Origin: Tetrahymena elliotti 4EA
Taxonomy: Eukaryota; Ciliophora; Oligohymenophorea; Hymenostomatida; Tetrahymenidae
Length of the DNA stretch: 64,000 nt
Direction of reading: 5' to 3'
Assembly: GCA_000231825.2 (NCBI GenBank)
Contig: JH720329.1
Location: 748,878 to 812,877 of the forward strand
The first letter of the stretch is position 1, and the number at the start of each line of letters is the position of its first letter. The notes under the pieces are model-generated. The model did no database searches, was not told where the DNA came from, and saw only the letters and a program-made list of their open reading frames with translations. This document shows positions 44,938 to 57,509 of this stretch, one piece after another. Both the position numbers and the translations under genes were made by a program.

Positions 44938-47900
44938 TCAAATAGTATCATCAAAAGGTACAGGGAGGTTTTTAAAATATGCCAATTTTATTTTTTGTAA
45001 AATTCCATAAATTTAAGTGATGATATAATGAAAGTTTGAGAGGAATTAAGGTAATAATTAATATAAGCTCATAAAATATCAAAATAATTTTTACTTAAGT
45101 TTAAGACTTAAAGTTTTAATATTAGAGAAGCTAGAAATGAAAAACACTAACTTTTTAATGGCATCGTCACTCTAAATATTTTAACTTTTTAAAAATTAGA
45201 AAAATAAAAATAGAAATAGGTATTGATTTGCATAAATATGAAAAAATTTAAACAATAAATTTAAAGTAAATCAAATAAAATATAAAAAATTTATTGATTC
45301 AAAAATTTATGATTTATCTATTTTTACCTTAAATCAAGATTCAAACTTTAGAGATTAGATAATTTAGACAGAGCACCTACCAATTCTTATGTATCTCCTT
45401 CACCAATACTACTATAACTTTATTAATATGATATTATAAACTAAAAAATAAAAACTTTAGAATTTAAAAAGTAAATTAAAAATGAACTAAGTTTTAAAAC
45501 AAATAATTAAAAGTAAGATAGGTCATAAAATATCTAAATAACCAAAATTTAAAGATAAAACAAATATTTTATTTATAAATTGAATATTATTGATATATCT
45601 ATTTTTACTTGAGACCAAAAGTCAAACTTTAGAGATTAGACAATTAAGATAAAAAAAATGCTAATCCTTTACAGCCTTCATTCCCAATTTTGAATGAGCT
45701 TTTTAAAATTTATAAAAACAGTTAAGAAAAAAATAGTAGAAAATGAAAAAATATTATCTATGAACTTTTTTATTTTAAAGCAAAAAATAATTGAAAGATA
45801 ACTGAATATCAAAATAATTTAAATTTGGAGATGATTTTAATTTTTAATAAATTTATTTTTAGATTGTGTTATTTAGATTCAAAGTTAAGATAAATTTAAA
45901 TTTTAAAATATTTATTGAAACTAGCTAGCTAAGCAACCAAAATAGTAGACAAATTAAATAAAATTTTGAAAAATAAAAAATGAATATTAAAATCTATTTT
46001 TACCTTATGTTAAATCTAAATTTGTTTTCCCTTTTTAATTAAAATTTAGAAATGTAAATAAATAATTATAAGTATAATTGATGCAAATAAAAATCTATGA
46101 ACTTGATTTTTGAACAATAAATTTAAAGATAGTTCAGAGAATACCAAAATTACTAAAATTTGTATTTAAAACTAAGATTTTATTTATTCATAAATTTATT
46201 TTTAATTCAAACTTAAGATAAATTTATATTTAAAAATATTGATTGAAATGAATGAGCATGAGCAATGAAAGTTCTCAAATCAAATCAAATAATATAAAAA
46301 TTAAAAATATAATGAAAAATTTTTTTACATCAAATTAAGATTCAATTTTTAGAGATTAGAGCATTTAAATAGCTCAGAAACCAATTTTTAAACTCCTTAA
46401 TCACCAATCTGATTTTTTCTTTTTAAAAATAGAAAAATAAAATTTATCAGAAACAATTTTATAATAAATTATATATTAAAAGCCAATATAATTTTTTAAA
46501 AATGAATTTAAAATAAAGTTTAAAGATAATTCTCAAAATAAATTTCTGAATTAAAAGATTATTTTTACCCTAAATCAAGATTCAATGCTTAGAGATTAGA
46601 GAAATTAGATAATATGTATGCTAATTCTTTTACTTCTTTATCACTGATATTATTGTTTCTTTTTTAAAAATTTGAAAAATTAAAAATAATTAATGATAAT
46701 AATATATTAAATATTTATTTTTTTTAAATAATTAAAATAAAAGGGGAGAGGGGGAGGGGGACATCAAAAAAATGGAGGTAGATCAGTTGAATTGAAAAAA
46801 TACAAAAACTAATAAAATGATTTCAGAAACAAATCAATGCTATAATTCATCAGACTCCCCTCAAAATAAATTCATAAAATATTAAAACCCTCAAATTTAC
46901 TTTTTAAAAACAAATATTTTAATTAATTCATAAATTCTTTTAACAAAATAATAAAAGTTATTGAATTTAAAAATTAAATTAAAGCTTTTTTCAAATAGGA
47001 AAGTAATATTCAAAATTTTAACCTTAAATTAAGTTTTAGATTTTAAGCTTAAGAATACCTTAACATAGGAGCTTTTACAAACTTTACAACAGAACTTCCA
47101 AAGTTTCTTTAAAGTAAATAGATTAATTATTTTATAAAATATTTAATTTATTAACCTCAAGTCCAGATTAATTAAGTTTTAGTTTAATTTTTCTAAGTCA
47201 AATTCTAATTTTATAGCTTCTTCTCTAATGCTCATTTTTTCAAGATTAAAGCATTTACTCAAGCCAGATATCAATAATTAAGCACAATTTTAGCCAAAAT
47301 AATTATTTCTTTTTAAAAATTAGAAAAACATAAATAAGGAAGAGATCAAAAATATAACTCTTTGAGAAAAATAAATTCAGTATGAACTTATTTTTTTAAT
47401 TCATTTAAATTAACCTCACACAATTTATGAAGCAAAGAAGCAAACAGTTTATTTTTCACCAAATTTATGTTAAAAAATTTTTTTACTTAATATCTAGAAT
47501 GAAAGTTTAGAGATTAGTTAATTTAAATAAGGTATTTTTCAATTTAAATGAACAAATATAATCTATATAATTAAAGCTTCTTATAAAATTAAAAATTTAA
47601 ATATGAAATTTTATTTGAAAAGTAAAAATTACTTTTACTTAATATCTAGAGTCAAAGTTTTAAGATTAGTTAATTTAGATAAGGCATGTCCCAATTCAAG
47701 TGAAGAACTGTGACTTATTTCATTAGATCTATTTTATAAAATAAAGAGTCAATTATGCAATCAAAAATGATAAAAGAAAAACAATTTTACCTTAATTCTA
47801 GCTTTAAATTTTAGATTTGAGAGCATTTTTATAAGACCTTAGATATAAAAGATGTAACAAAGCTTCCAAAATTACAATAACTAATTATTAATTAATTACA

Positions 47901-49425
47901 TCAATTCTTTATAAGTATTTTTTCAATATAAATTAATAATTTCAAATAATTAAAGATTTAAATTATTTTGTATTTTTATACCTCAAATTAAGAGAGTCCA
48001 CATTCTAGCTAAACAATCTAAAATCAAAATTTACCATTTATTTCACATTATTTCTAATAATTATTTAATTTATGAAAATAAATTTAAAAAGAGATAACTT
48101 CTAACTAGAAATAAAAATATCTAGAAAATATTTTATTGTTTTGGAAATTAATTTACCCAAAAATAAGAGTCAATGTTTGGATGCTAGAGGATTAATTTAA
48201 ATTTTATGCAATAGATTCTAAGATTAAATTACCCATATAATTTTAACTTTTTAAAGAATTAAAAAATAATTAAATTAAATGAATGAGTGCCTAATTTATT
48301 AATAACTAATTAAAGTAACTCACAAAAAATGAAAAAATAAAATTGAAATTTATTATGAAAATTAAAAGTGTATTTAGCCATAAATGCATTAATTAAATTA
48401 ATCAACTATTTTTACCTCATGTCAAGAGTTAAATTTTAGAGATTAGATAATTTAGCTAGGCTTTATGTAAATTCTTAAAAACCCACTTCCCCTATTAGAT
48501 TCTGGCTTTTTAATATTAGAAAAATAAAAAAAATAAATTATATTAATAATTGAATTGTGAAAATATTTAAAAAATCTAAATTTGCTAAAAAAACTTAAAA
48601 CATGATTTTTACCTAAGATAAAGAGTCAAATTTTAGATATTAGAGCATTTAACTAATCCAGATGCCAATTCTTATGTTCCTTTTTAGCAAATTTCATTAG
48701 AACTTTTTAGAAATTAAAAAAATAAAAATATGAAATTGGTAAAATATTGAATGAAAAATATAAAGTAAATGTGATTTAAAAAACTAAATTAATAATTAAA
48801 TTAGGAATTTGTTTGTTATTATTTATATAAAACAAATATTTACCTAAGGTCTAGAGTTAAACTTTAAAGTCCAAAACATTAAGCTATGCCTGAAATCAAT
48901 TCTTTTGTCCCTTTTTCACCAATTTCATTAGATCTTTTTAAAAGTAGAAATAAGAAATTATAAAAATAAATTAAAATAATTTCACAAAATAATAATCAAA
49001 CAATCAAAATTTGAAAAAAACAAATATTTTTCCTATGTAAATATATAATTGAGATTAAGAATCTATTTTTACTTGAGATCAAGAATTAAAATCTATAGAT
49101 TAGAGCATTTAGCTAAACTTGTTGCTAATTCTTTTGCCCCCTTTTCACCAATTTTACTATCTCTTTTTAAAAATTTAAAAACAAAAATTAGTAAAAAAGT
49201 ATGATAAAGCAATACTAATTTATTTAAGAACTAAGAGTATTAATTTTTTAACAATTTTTAATTAAAAAAATAATGGAGATACCTGAGATCAATATGGATA
49301 CTCAAATGAGATGATAAATTGGAACTAGTAAACTTTTAATTAAATAATATTAAAATTTATTCATTTATGAGATAAAATCGATTTACTTCACTTAAGCAGT
49401 TATACATTTGACAATTCTATTCCAT
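44938..49425 (-). CDS. Large leucine-rich-repeat protein built from 90-nt exons
   Basis: Starts MEQNCQMYNCLSEF. Exon 1 49387-49425 (phase 0), exon 2 49283-49332; then exons of exactly 90 nt, all phase 2: 49073-49162, 48844-48933, 48613-48702, 48416-48505, 48157-48246, 47791-47880, 47639-47728, 47487-47576, 46569-46658, 46329-46418, 45609-45698, 45328-45417, 45095-45184. Shorter modules lie at 47156-47230 (75 nt) and 47023-47106 (84 nt), and a damaged one near 47982. The last exon, 44938-45067, ends KNLPVPFDDTI. Repeats read like GAKELATSLAKCSNLQILILDL. Weak remnants near 45840-46250 suggest lost exons. Same family as the gene at 2009-4241. Function unknown, probably a protein-binding solenoid; not every exon need be used. 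Confidence 0.7.
46743..46861. mobile_element. Short element with G-rich inverted ends, copy 3 (intronic)
   Basis: Left end GGGGAGAGGGGGAGGGGGAC; right end GACTCCCCTC, so the C-rich arm is shorter than in copies 1 and 2. TA does not flank it cleanly. The core is A+T rich, about 90 bp. It lies in an intron of the LRR array. The left end alone has three runs of four or more G and could stack as a G-quadruplex with a neighbouring run. Confidence 0.4.
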
Positions 49426-49970
49426 TATTTATTTACGCAAATTTCTTATTATAATACAGATCAAACTAAATTTATTAAAAAATCCTTATGAAAAGATGTA
49501 TGAAGGTTTGCTTTTAAATTAAAGTAGTGATTAAAATTAGATTTGTAATTTTAAAATTATTTTAAACATAGAATTAATTTTTTTTCTTTCTTATCTATTA
49601 CATTTACTAATAAATTTAATTTTTATTTACAGTAAAAAACAATAGTTGAGGCTAGAATAAAATAAATTTAATTACAAAATATCAAATTAAAAAAATAAAT
49701 AATAATTTTATTTAGTAATTAAATTAATTATTTTTAATATTTAGTTAATAAAATATAAAATTGATATTTTGCGACACAACAATTTTTTTTTATACCAATT
49801 TAAATCCAAATAATTTTTTATTTTTTTACAAATTTAATTTCAATTCAAATTCAAATTTTAAAATCAAAATCCTATTATATATATTTTTGATTAAAATTAT
49901 TTTTAATATATGAAATATGATATAAAAATTAAATAAAAAATTAAATCACAAATAATCAATAATTAGAAAA
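49426..49970. other. Divergent promoter region
   Basis: Very A+T-rich spacer between the LRR array (-) and the small Lys-rich gene (+); no motif recognised. Confidence 0.35.
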
Positions 49971-50354
49971 ATGAATGAAGACAAATTGTTGAATGAATTT
50001 AAAAAATTAAGTTCAGAAACAAAGAAATCTCTTTTAACAAAGTTATAAAGTGAAATTATGAACCCAAATAACACAAGTGATTTCAAAGTGGTTTAGACTA
50101 AAAAATAAAAAAAGAATATAGCTTTATTAATCAGGACCTAAAAAACCTGAAAAAATAAGGAATAAAATTACTCATCTATTTTGACTGTAAAACATAGTGC
50201 TAAACAGCTAAAAGAAGCAAGGAAATTAGTTAAAAAATAGTATGACAAATTAAATAGGTTCATTTTAAGTCAAACTGAAAATAAAAGATAGAAAAGTACT
50301 AATATTTAATATTTAACAGTTAATGATATTAAATAAATTAGGAAATAAAAATGA
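49971..50354 (+). CDS. Small Lys-rich protein, possibly broken by an in-frame TGA
   Basis: Starts MNEDKLLNEFKKLSSETKKS in ciliate code. The frame runs 59 codons to a TGA at 50148-50150 and then, in the same frame, stays open for 67 more codons to TGA 50352-50354, with the same protein-like Lys/Gln-rich composition (KHSAKQLKEARKLVKKQY, NRFILSQTENKRQKST). So either the gene ends at the first TGA, or the TGA is a mutation, a sequencing error or inside an unrecognised intron. A nearby stretch at 50870-50960 (RELHTLDERLEQI in one frame) might be a further exon. No domain recognised. Confidence 0.45.
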
Positions 50355-52087
50355 AAATAGGAAGTCAAGAGATTGATTTTGGAATAATATTTCTTTGAGA
50401 ACATGTGAAAAACTAGCTCTATTTATGAAAAAGAGATTGATAAATGTGGTGAAAAATAAAATTAATTATTGATGTATTTTAAGTCTTATTATTTATTGTA
50501 GAATATTTAATTTAAATTATAAAAAATAACTAATTCACAAATTTCATTTAGTAAAAGTAACTAAATAAAAAAATATATTAAGAAGTAGTATTTTAATCTT
50601 TGCAAGTATTTATTAGATGCATTTATCAGATTTTCTAAATTCATATACTACATAAAAGTGTAATCTGTAAAAAATACTAAAAAATTTAACATGTATTAAG
50701 TTTCTTTTACTAATTAATTCATACATGTTTCAATGAATTTCTAATTCTTAAATCTATTTTTATCTTCTGAATAATTTATAATCTAATAATTATACTATCT
50801 CTGAACATTTTCTAATAATATTTTATGTCTAAGATAAGCTTGATTTCTAACTATTTTTCAATTAGATGGTAAAAGGGAGGTAAGATTAAGCGAGAGCTTC
50901 ACACATTAGATGAGAGGCTTGAGCAAATCTGAACTGATTTTGGATACACTAGGAATAAGGGACTTCTGTTATAAATAATATGAAAAATATGATGTTATAG
51001 ACTTAAAAAATTATATAGAAAAAGATTGGCTAGCTTAAAAAGATAGCTTTATCTCCTTGTGAGAGTGGTGACAATCAATTCTAAAAATATTGATTTAATA
51101 AAAGAAAATTCTCTTTAAAGAAAAGCTTGGATTTTTCTATCAGTATTAAGATCTCACTCATTAAAATTTTCTTTGTTATATACCTTATTACTGATCTCTT
51201 ATGACTTATCCCTAAAAAAATAATTAAAATAAATTAAACTTAAAATATATTAATGTAAATAGTTTGTATGAACATTCATTATTTTTAAAAAGATAAATTT
51301 AAAAAAAATATTTTTAGGATAATAAAAAAATCTAAAATATTTATAATAAAATAATTTAAGAATATCAGTTTTCGATTGATTGAGAAAATTTTAATTTATC
51401 ATGAATTATGAGCAAAAAATTAAATTGATCAGTAAAAAAAATATTTAGAAAATGATTTATAATTTTTTATTGTTGGAATCACATTTTTAGATAGATATTA
51501 AGAAATATAAAATTTAAATTTAAAGATGTTTGAAACTCAAAAAATGTTAATTCGTAATAACCTAAGCTTTAATGATTTGATAATTTAAATAAAAAATAAA
51601 ATTGGGTTATTAAGATGGAGCAAAATATATTTCAAGAATGCAAAATTTTATTCAAGTTAATAATCAAGATTTTTTATAAAAAAAAGAAAGGATTATGATA
51701 TCTTTTCTTTTTTTCATGGATTTAGAGCTGTGTAAATGGATTGTTTATCAGTAATTAAATCAAGTTTTTAATAGAATCAAAAATAATGAAATTTAGAAAT
51801 CTTTCAGTATTATTAGAAAATTTTTTTTACAAATTCAGAAGTTCTTTTAAATCATTTGAAGGTTGAAAAATTTTGAAGGCATCACAAAATGATATAAAAA
51901 AAGTAAGACAGAAAAATTGTTTATTATAAAAGATAATTACTAGTACTTTTGTTAATTGATTGTTTGGTTTTTTATTATTTTTTGAATGAATGTAAATAAA
52001 TCCATTTGAATACAAATAGGTAAATAAATTAATCAAAATTTGAGAAGAAACAAATTAAAACAAAAAAACACTTACTTTTTTAAAGGC
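50355..52087. other. Intergenic, A+T rich
   Basis: Mostly without signal. 50866-51070 is less A+T rich and has short open frames on the plus strand interrupted by TGA; it may be a decayed exon. The minus ORF at 51827-52036 overlaps the channel's upstream region and I do not support it. Confidence 0.35.
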
Positions 52088-55000
52088 ATGATTTTAAATA
52101 AATCTTCTTATGATACAACGAATAGTAATGTAGACTAAAATGTCAAATTAAAGCAAAATATTGAAAAAGATAAAAGTGAAGTCTAATTTAGTTAGAATTT
52201 TTCAAACATTGGTTAAAATAAAACAGAAAACTAGATTTTAGAAAGTAATCCTTAAGCCAATTACAACAGCTATAGGAATATTGTATTGCCTAGTAAAAAC
52301 AAAATATTATCTCAAACTTCGATTTAAAATCCTAATGAAAATTTAAGTATGAGGGGGAAGTAATAAGATGTTAGCTCTTCTTAAAAGAGAAAAGCTAAAA
52401 ACTTCTCTATGTAGACTATACATATGAACAACAGGAATTAATTAGAGGCTAGTAGAAATGGAATCTTAATTTAGAGTAAATAATAAATTTAATATAATAA
52501 TGGTTCATATAGGTAAAATCCTGCATAAGCCTCTATAAACATTGATCTAAAATTGCTATAAAGAATCAAAAAATAAGTTATGTATTTCCGTTCTCTTTTT
52601 ACTGATAGTGGAAGGAGGGCTTTCTTTGAGAGCAAGAGCATAAGAAAGAAAATAAAAGATAAAAGCGATATTTTTGAAGATAAAAGTAATAAGTTAATTT
52701 ATTTTGTATACAAAATAAATGAGTATTTAACAGTAATGCATTATTTAATGAAGATATTATCGCATGTGCCATTAATAAATCCCGACAGCGTGACCCATTT
52801 CTTAGTTACGTTTTTGATCTGCTTCTACAACTGCATGTTTTATATACTATACACTCTATTTAACATATTTAAAGCTCCCTATGAGATATGTTCTATTTAT
52901 GAAAATATATCAGCCTTTTTTTGGGTCTTGGAAATTCTTATTAAATTAAATACAAGTTTTTACATCAATAAACTAACAGTTACTAATAACAGAAAATAAA
53001 TTCTAATGCGATATTTCAAAAAGAGGTTTTTGTTTGATATAATACCTATTTTATTTATGACTGTTATTGTTCCTAGTAAGAAGGATGATCATTATGTACT
53101 TTTGAGATTACTGGTCTTAATTAAATTCAAAAATATCTTCGAAGACATTGATTCAATTTAAAAATATTTTGTTATGACTTTCTAAAATTACTACATAATT
53201 CAACTGGCAAACCTTATTGTTAAGCTTTTTATTATAGGACATACAATTGCATGTTTCTATTTCATAATTGGGGCTTTAGAATTAGAATATTTAGGAGAAC
53301 CAGCCACCTGGTTTGGAGAGTCCATTGATGATTTTGTTTGGTGGAAGATTTATTAGCAAGCTATATTTTGGGCTCTTACTCTGATGACAACAGGTTCTAA
53401 TGAAGCAGCTACTGTCTTGCAACAATTTTATGTGACATTTATTATGCTGTTAATTTATATTATTTTTGCTTACATATTGAATGTAATCGGTATTATCTTA
53501 GAAGAGCTTGATACAAAAGACCAAAATAAAAGAAAAGATTTAAATATCATAAATGAATACATGAGATAGAAAAAAATATCAAAGTAAAATAATTTTTAAT
53601 CAATAAATGAATAATGAAGAAAATATTTTTTCTGACTAAAATAATAATTTAGGTATTTACAGAAAAAAGTGAATAATGATATTGAATATTTCTATGAAAA
53701 TAACCAGAAAAAATTCGAAGAAGATACTGAATAGATTTTATGTAGAATTTCCAAAGAATTAAATGATTAATTATCATAAGAATACTGCCAATAAATATTA
53801 TCTCAAATCTCAATTTTGAAAAATAATTTCTCATAAGAAGCACTCAATGAACTTCATTCTTCCTTTGAAGAGGCTTTTTATTTCCCTAATTAAATAGTCC
53901 ATTCATAAAAAAAGGATGAGACTTCAGATAACTCTCTAATTTTTATAGTTCAAGGCAAATGTAAATGTTTTTCTTAAAATAATTTTTTATCAATTTAAGT
54001 AATTATTTTACCCAAATTTATTAAAAATTTAACTTTTATTAAATATTATTTAACTTTAAATATACTTTAAATATTTGTTACTCCCTCCCTCCTTTTTACT
54101 TTTTAGAATTTATCAAAAAATTTTACAAATTTAATTAAAAGTGTAAGTTTAATTTTTAGTTTAAAGGGAGTTTTTAAGAGGAGTTGTATTTTATAAAATA
54201 AATTAGACTTAATAAGGTTAACATATATTATTTACAAAAAATCCTATCTAAATAATCTAGCGCTTGTTTTTTTAATATAAAATATTTTTCTTTAAATTTT
54301 TTAAAATAGATTTTTCTTTGGTTTTTAAATTAATTTATATTTAAAATTTTTTATTATACTAGTGGAGATAACAAAATCTTTTGATTAGCTCTAGGATGAA
54401 AAGTAAACGAAAATATTTAGCTGTAAGAAGAATAGTGTTGTTGGTATTTATCACTTTTTCACTGGTTTAAGTAGAGATTATAATATAAAATCATAGGATT
54501 TTACTAAAATTATTAAGATAAAAAGAGAGGATTTTGTTAATTCTTTGAAAAAGTATGATAAGGATTATTAAATATTTTGTTAGATCAAAGATCGTCTTAT
54601 TAATGAAGGAAACCTAATTGATATTAACTAAAATTGCTAATATTGTAGTTTAAAATCTCATTTGGAGAGTTAATGTCCTTTTGTTTTCTTTAATAAGCAG
54701 CATTACTCTATAAAGTCAATTTTTACAAAAAGTATTTTCTAAGAAAGAAGACGAGTAAATAGAAAATTGTTAGCAATAAACTCTTTTGCCCACAATAACC
54801 AAATACGTGATACAATTATGGATTATATTTAAGAGTACTTGAAAGATTAAGAAGATCAGCAGGAAATTGATCAGTTATATTCATAAAATTTTACAATAGA
54901 GTCTTCTATGAATGCAGTCTAAAACGAAAATCAATAGAATTCTATTAGAGTAGAAATTTAGGATGATGAAGATTAAAATAAAAATCATAGCTTGATTTCT

Positions 55001-55456
55001 GAACAACACAGTGATGAAGAACAAAAATAAAAGAAATTTTAAAAAGAATAAAAGAAAAAAATCAAAAATAGCATTTTCTTCAAACGTGAAACTACAAAAT
55101 TAGATGAAAAAAATACCTCCCCATAAGTAATGCATATGAATGGAAGATAAAAATATTTTGAAGAAGCTTTTTCTTTGAGTTTAAACCCTGTAAATATGTC
55201 TTTTGGAGTAATTCATTCATTAATTATCATTTTACTTTTATTAATTTTTCTAAACAATTTATCAAAGCTTTTAGCCAACATTTTACCTTTTTAATTCTTT
55301 AATTCTGTAGACATAACATAACTCTATCCATCCATTTTACTCAATCTTTTGATTAGATTATTAAGAAGAATTACCCTGAATTTTTTGGTTTTTCAAAAGT
55401 ATTTTATTAATAAATAATTTTATTTGATTCAAGCATAAACCATATAATTGTATTGA
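52088..55456 (+). CDS. CNBD cation channel with non-canonical pore and CCHC knuckle
   Basis: Starts MILNKSSYDTTNSNVDQN. The first exon (52088-53583) holds a roughly 180-residue hydrophilic N-terminus, S1 (LVTFLICFYNCMFYILYTLF), S2/S3 (ISAFFWVLEILIKL, FLFDIIPILFMTVIV), a weakly charged S4 (LLRLLVLIKFKNIF), S5 (IIGHTIACFYFIIGAL) and the pore helix QAIFWALTLMTTGSNEA, then S6 (YVTFIMLLIYIIFAYILNVI). The K+ signature T(V/I)GYGD is replaced by TTGSNE, so selectivity is unclear. Exon 2 (53653 on) encodes the C-linker and the CNBD start (DNSLIFIVQGK); a later exon (about 54400 on) gives VVGIYHFFTGLS and the knuckle CQYCSLKSHLESQC. The hydrophilic tail runs to FEEAFSLSLNP; the end beyond 55180 is uncertain, with TGA at 55454-55456 if unspliced. 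Paralogue of the channel at 19539-24271. Confidence 0.75.
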
Positions 55457-55616
55457 ATAAAATACTTATATTAATAATTATCTTTTCTGATTAATTATTT
55501 CAATTAATTTACCAAATAATTTAATCAATCAATCAAAAGGAATTTTTGTTTTAAATTAAAAATTTCATTGAATGAAAAATATTAAGAGCATTTGGATTTA
55601 ATTGGATAATTTTGTG

Positions 55617-56072
55617 ATGAAATTTTAACTTTATTTAAGATTAAATACATTAAAACTAAAATAGAGTGATAAGGCTATTGGAGAGCAATAGAGAGGATTA
55701 AATTAATAACATCATTAGTCAACTCCAAAGATTTAAATAAATTAACACTCTTAATTAATTTATGATGAAGAAGACAATAGTTCTTTATTTTAAATAGACA
55801 AAAAGTATGAAATAAAAAAAGGAAGAAAAACTGAAATTAAAAATGATGTTAAAGAGCAAGACTACAAATTTTAGTTAACTGGGAAAATAATAAATTATAA
55901 AACGACTAAAGCTTTTGAGGTGTTTGAAGAAAATATAGAATGGTAAATGGATAAATAGAAAGATTATAGATACTACTACTCATGTGGAAATTTAAGATAA
56001 ATATTAAATAAACATTCCAAATTTGTCAAATTGAAAATCAAAAAACTCTTAAAAAAGAGTAAAAAAAAATGA
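55617..56072 (+). CDS. Uncharacterised basic protein, 151 aa
   Basis: Ciliate-code ORF MKFQLYLRLNTLKLKQSDK to TGA 56070-56072, unbroken. It holds QLTGKIINYKTTKAFEVF, a Tyr-rich DYRYYYSCGNLRQIL and a strongly basic end KLKIKKLLKKSKKK. No membrane segment or domain recognised; the basic tail could bind nucleic acid or act as a nuclear signal. It could also be a late exon of the channel gene upstream, 160 bp away, but the ATG and frame work alone. Confidence 0.5.
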
Positions 56073-57509
56073 TATTTTTGGATTCACTTTTATATAAAAA
56101 AAAATTCATTATTTTCTATTAAAATATTTACTTTCTTTTAAATTCACTAAAAAATTAATTAAAATTTATAATTTATAAATAACAGATTTTATATTAATTT
56201 AAGTCAACAAGTGTTTTTTTTTAGATATTAAATTATTTTTAATTGTTAGCAACTAATTTATTTTTAAATTTTATTATGATAATCTAATAATTTAAGTTTT
56301 AGTTGTTTCAATTAAAAAAAGTTTAATTTTAAAAATCAATCAAAATGTCTTTATAATTTGAACAAATAACAAATATTTTTATGTATTGTAAATATTAAAA
56401 AAGATAATCAACTAGTATTTAAAGCAATTTCTGAAAGAGTTCTGCAACTAAGTTCAGATATGCTATAATTTTGAACAATAGTAAAAATTCTACTAAAAAC
56501 AAATAAATAAATAGAAAGAACAACAATGAAGTAGATGAGAGGAATAAAAACAGCTTGGTGTAATGTAAGTATATAGATAGATAGCTTGTAAAAATTAAAA
56601 TATCTTTGTCATACATAATTAATATTAATAAAACGAAAATCCAATAATATTTTAAATAAATTATTCAGTGCCTGAATTTTAGTTAGTGGATGTTTTAGAA
56701 ATTTTTGTTTAAGCAGTAAATTAAAAAAATAATAATAAAAAAATATGAAACAAGGAGTTTTAATTTTTTAAAAATAATTTGTGCTTGCTTATTTAATATT
56801 AAAAGAAATAAAAGATAACTCAAAGTATTTTAGATTTTTTTAGTGAAAAAGTTTTTAATAGAAATAAATGTTTAAACTAATTTTGTAATCAATAACCATT
56901 TTCTGGATTAATTTGTAATTTGGAGTAGATTTAATTTTATTTTAATCATGTATTCAAATCAATTGAAAAATTTAATAAATTTAATCATTTTTTTAGCAAT
57001 TAAAAAATTAAATGGATATAATAATTAATCGAACTGAAATCAATTTTATCAGAGTGTTGTATTAAATATTTTACAACAAAAAATTTTTGGATAGAAAGAA
57101 CATGGTCTTGTTTAATAATGAATTTATATTATTTATTTATTTTTACTACTAGCCAACCAGGCTAAAATTTTATTCGTTTAGTAAACTGCTAGTTAATCTG
57201 TATTTTTTATTTATTTATTTAGTTGCTAGCTTTTATCAAAAAAACATAAAGCAAATTAATTAAATTGCTTAAGAGATTAGCATGAAGATTTGCTTTGAGA
57301 GTGTTTTTTATTGAAAATGAATGTATGAGTGAATGAGCGAGTGAAAGAAGAGATAAGGATATTTTTAATTTGATAAAAATTGAATTAATTTAAAAATATC
57401 TTAATTTGAATTAAGAAAAAAAGTAAGTTATAGAGACGCAGATATAATAATTTATAGATTATTTAGCAAGAAATCAATCAATATAAAAATTAGCAAATTT
57501 AAAGTAGAA
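56073..57509. other. Intergenic, A+T rich
   Basis: No coding signal. Some T/A/C simple runs near 57120-57230 (ATTTATTTATTT). The minus ORF at 56419-56616 is not supported. Confidence 0.4.

Noticed and set aside
51827..52036. Minus-strand 69-aa ORF
   Set aside because: In the upstream region of the channel gene, A+T driven, no splice or domain support.
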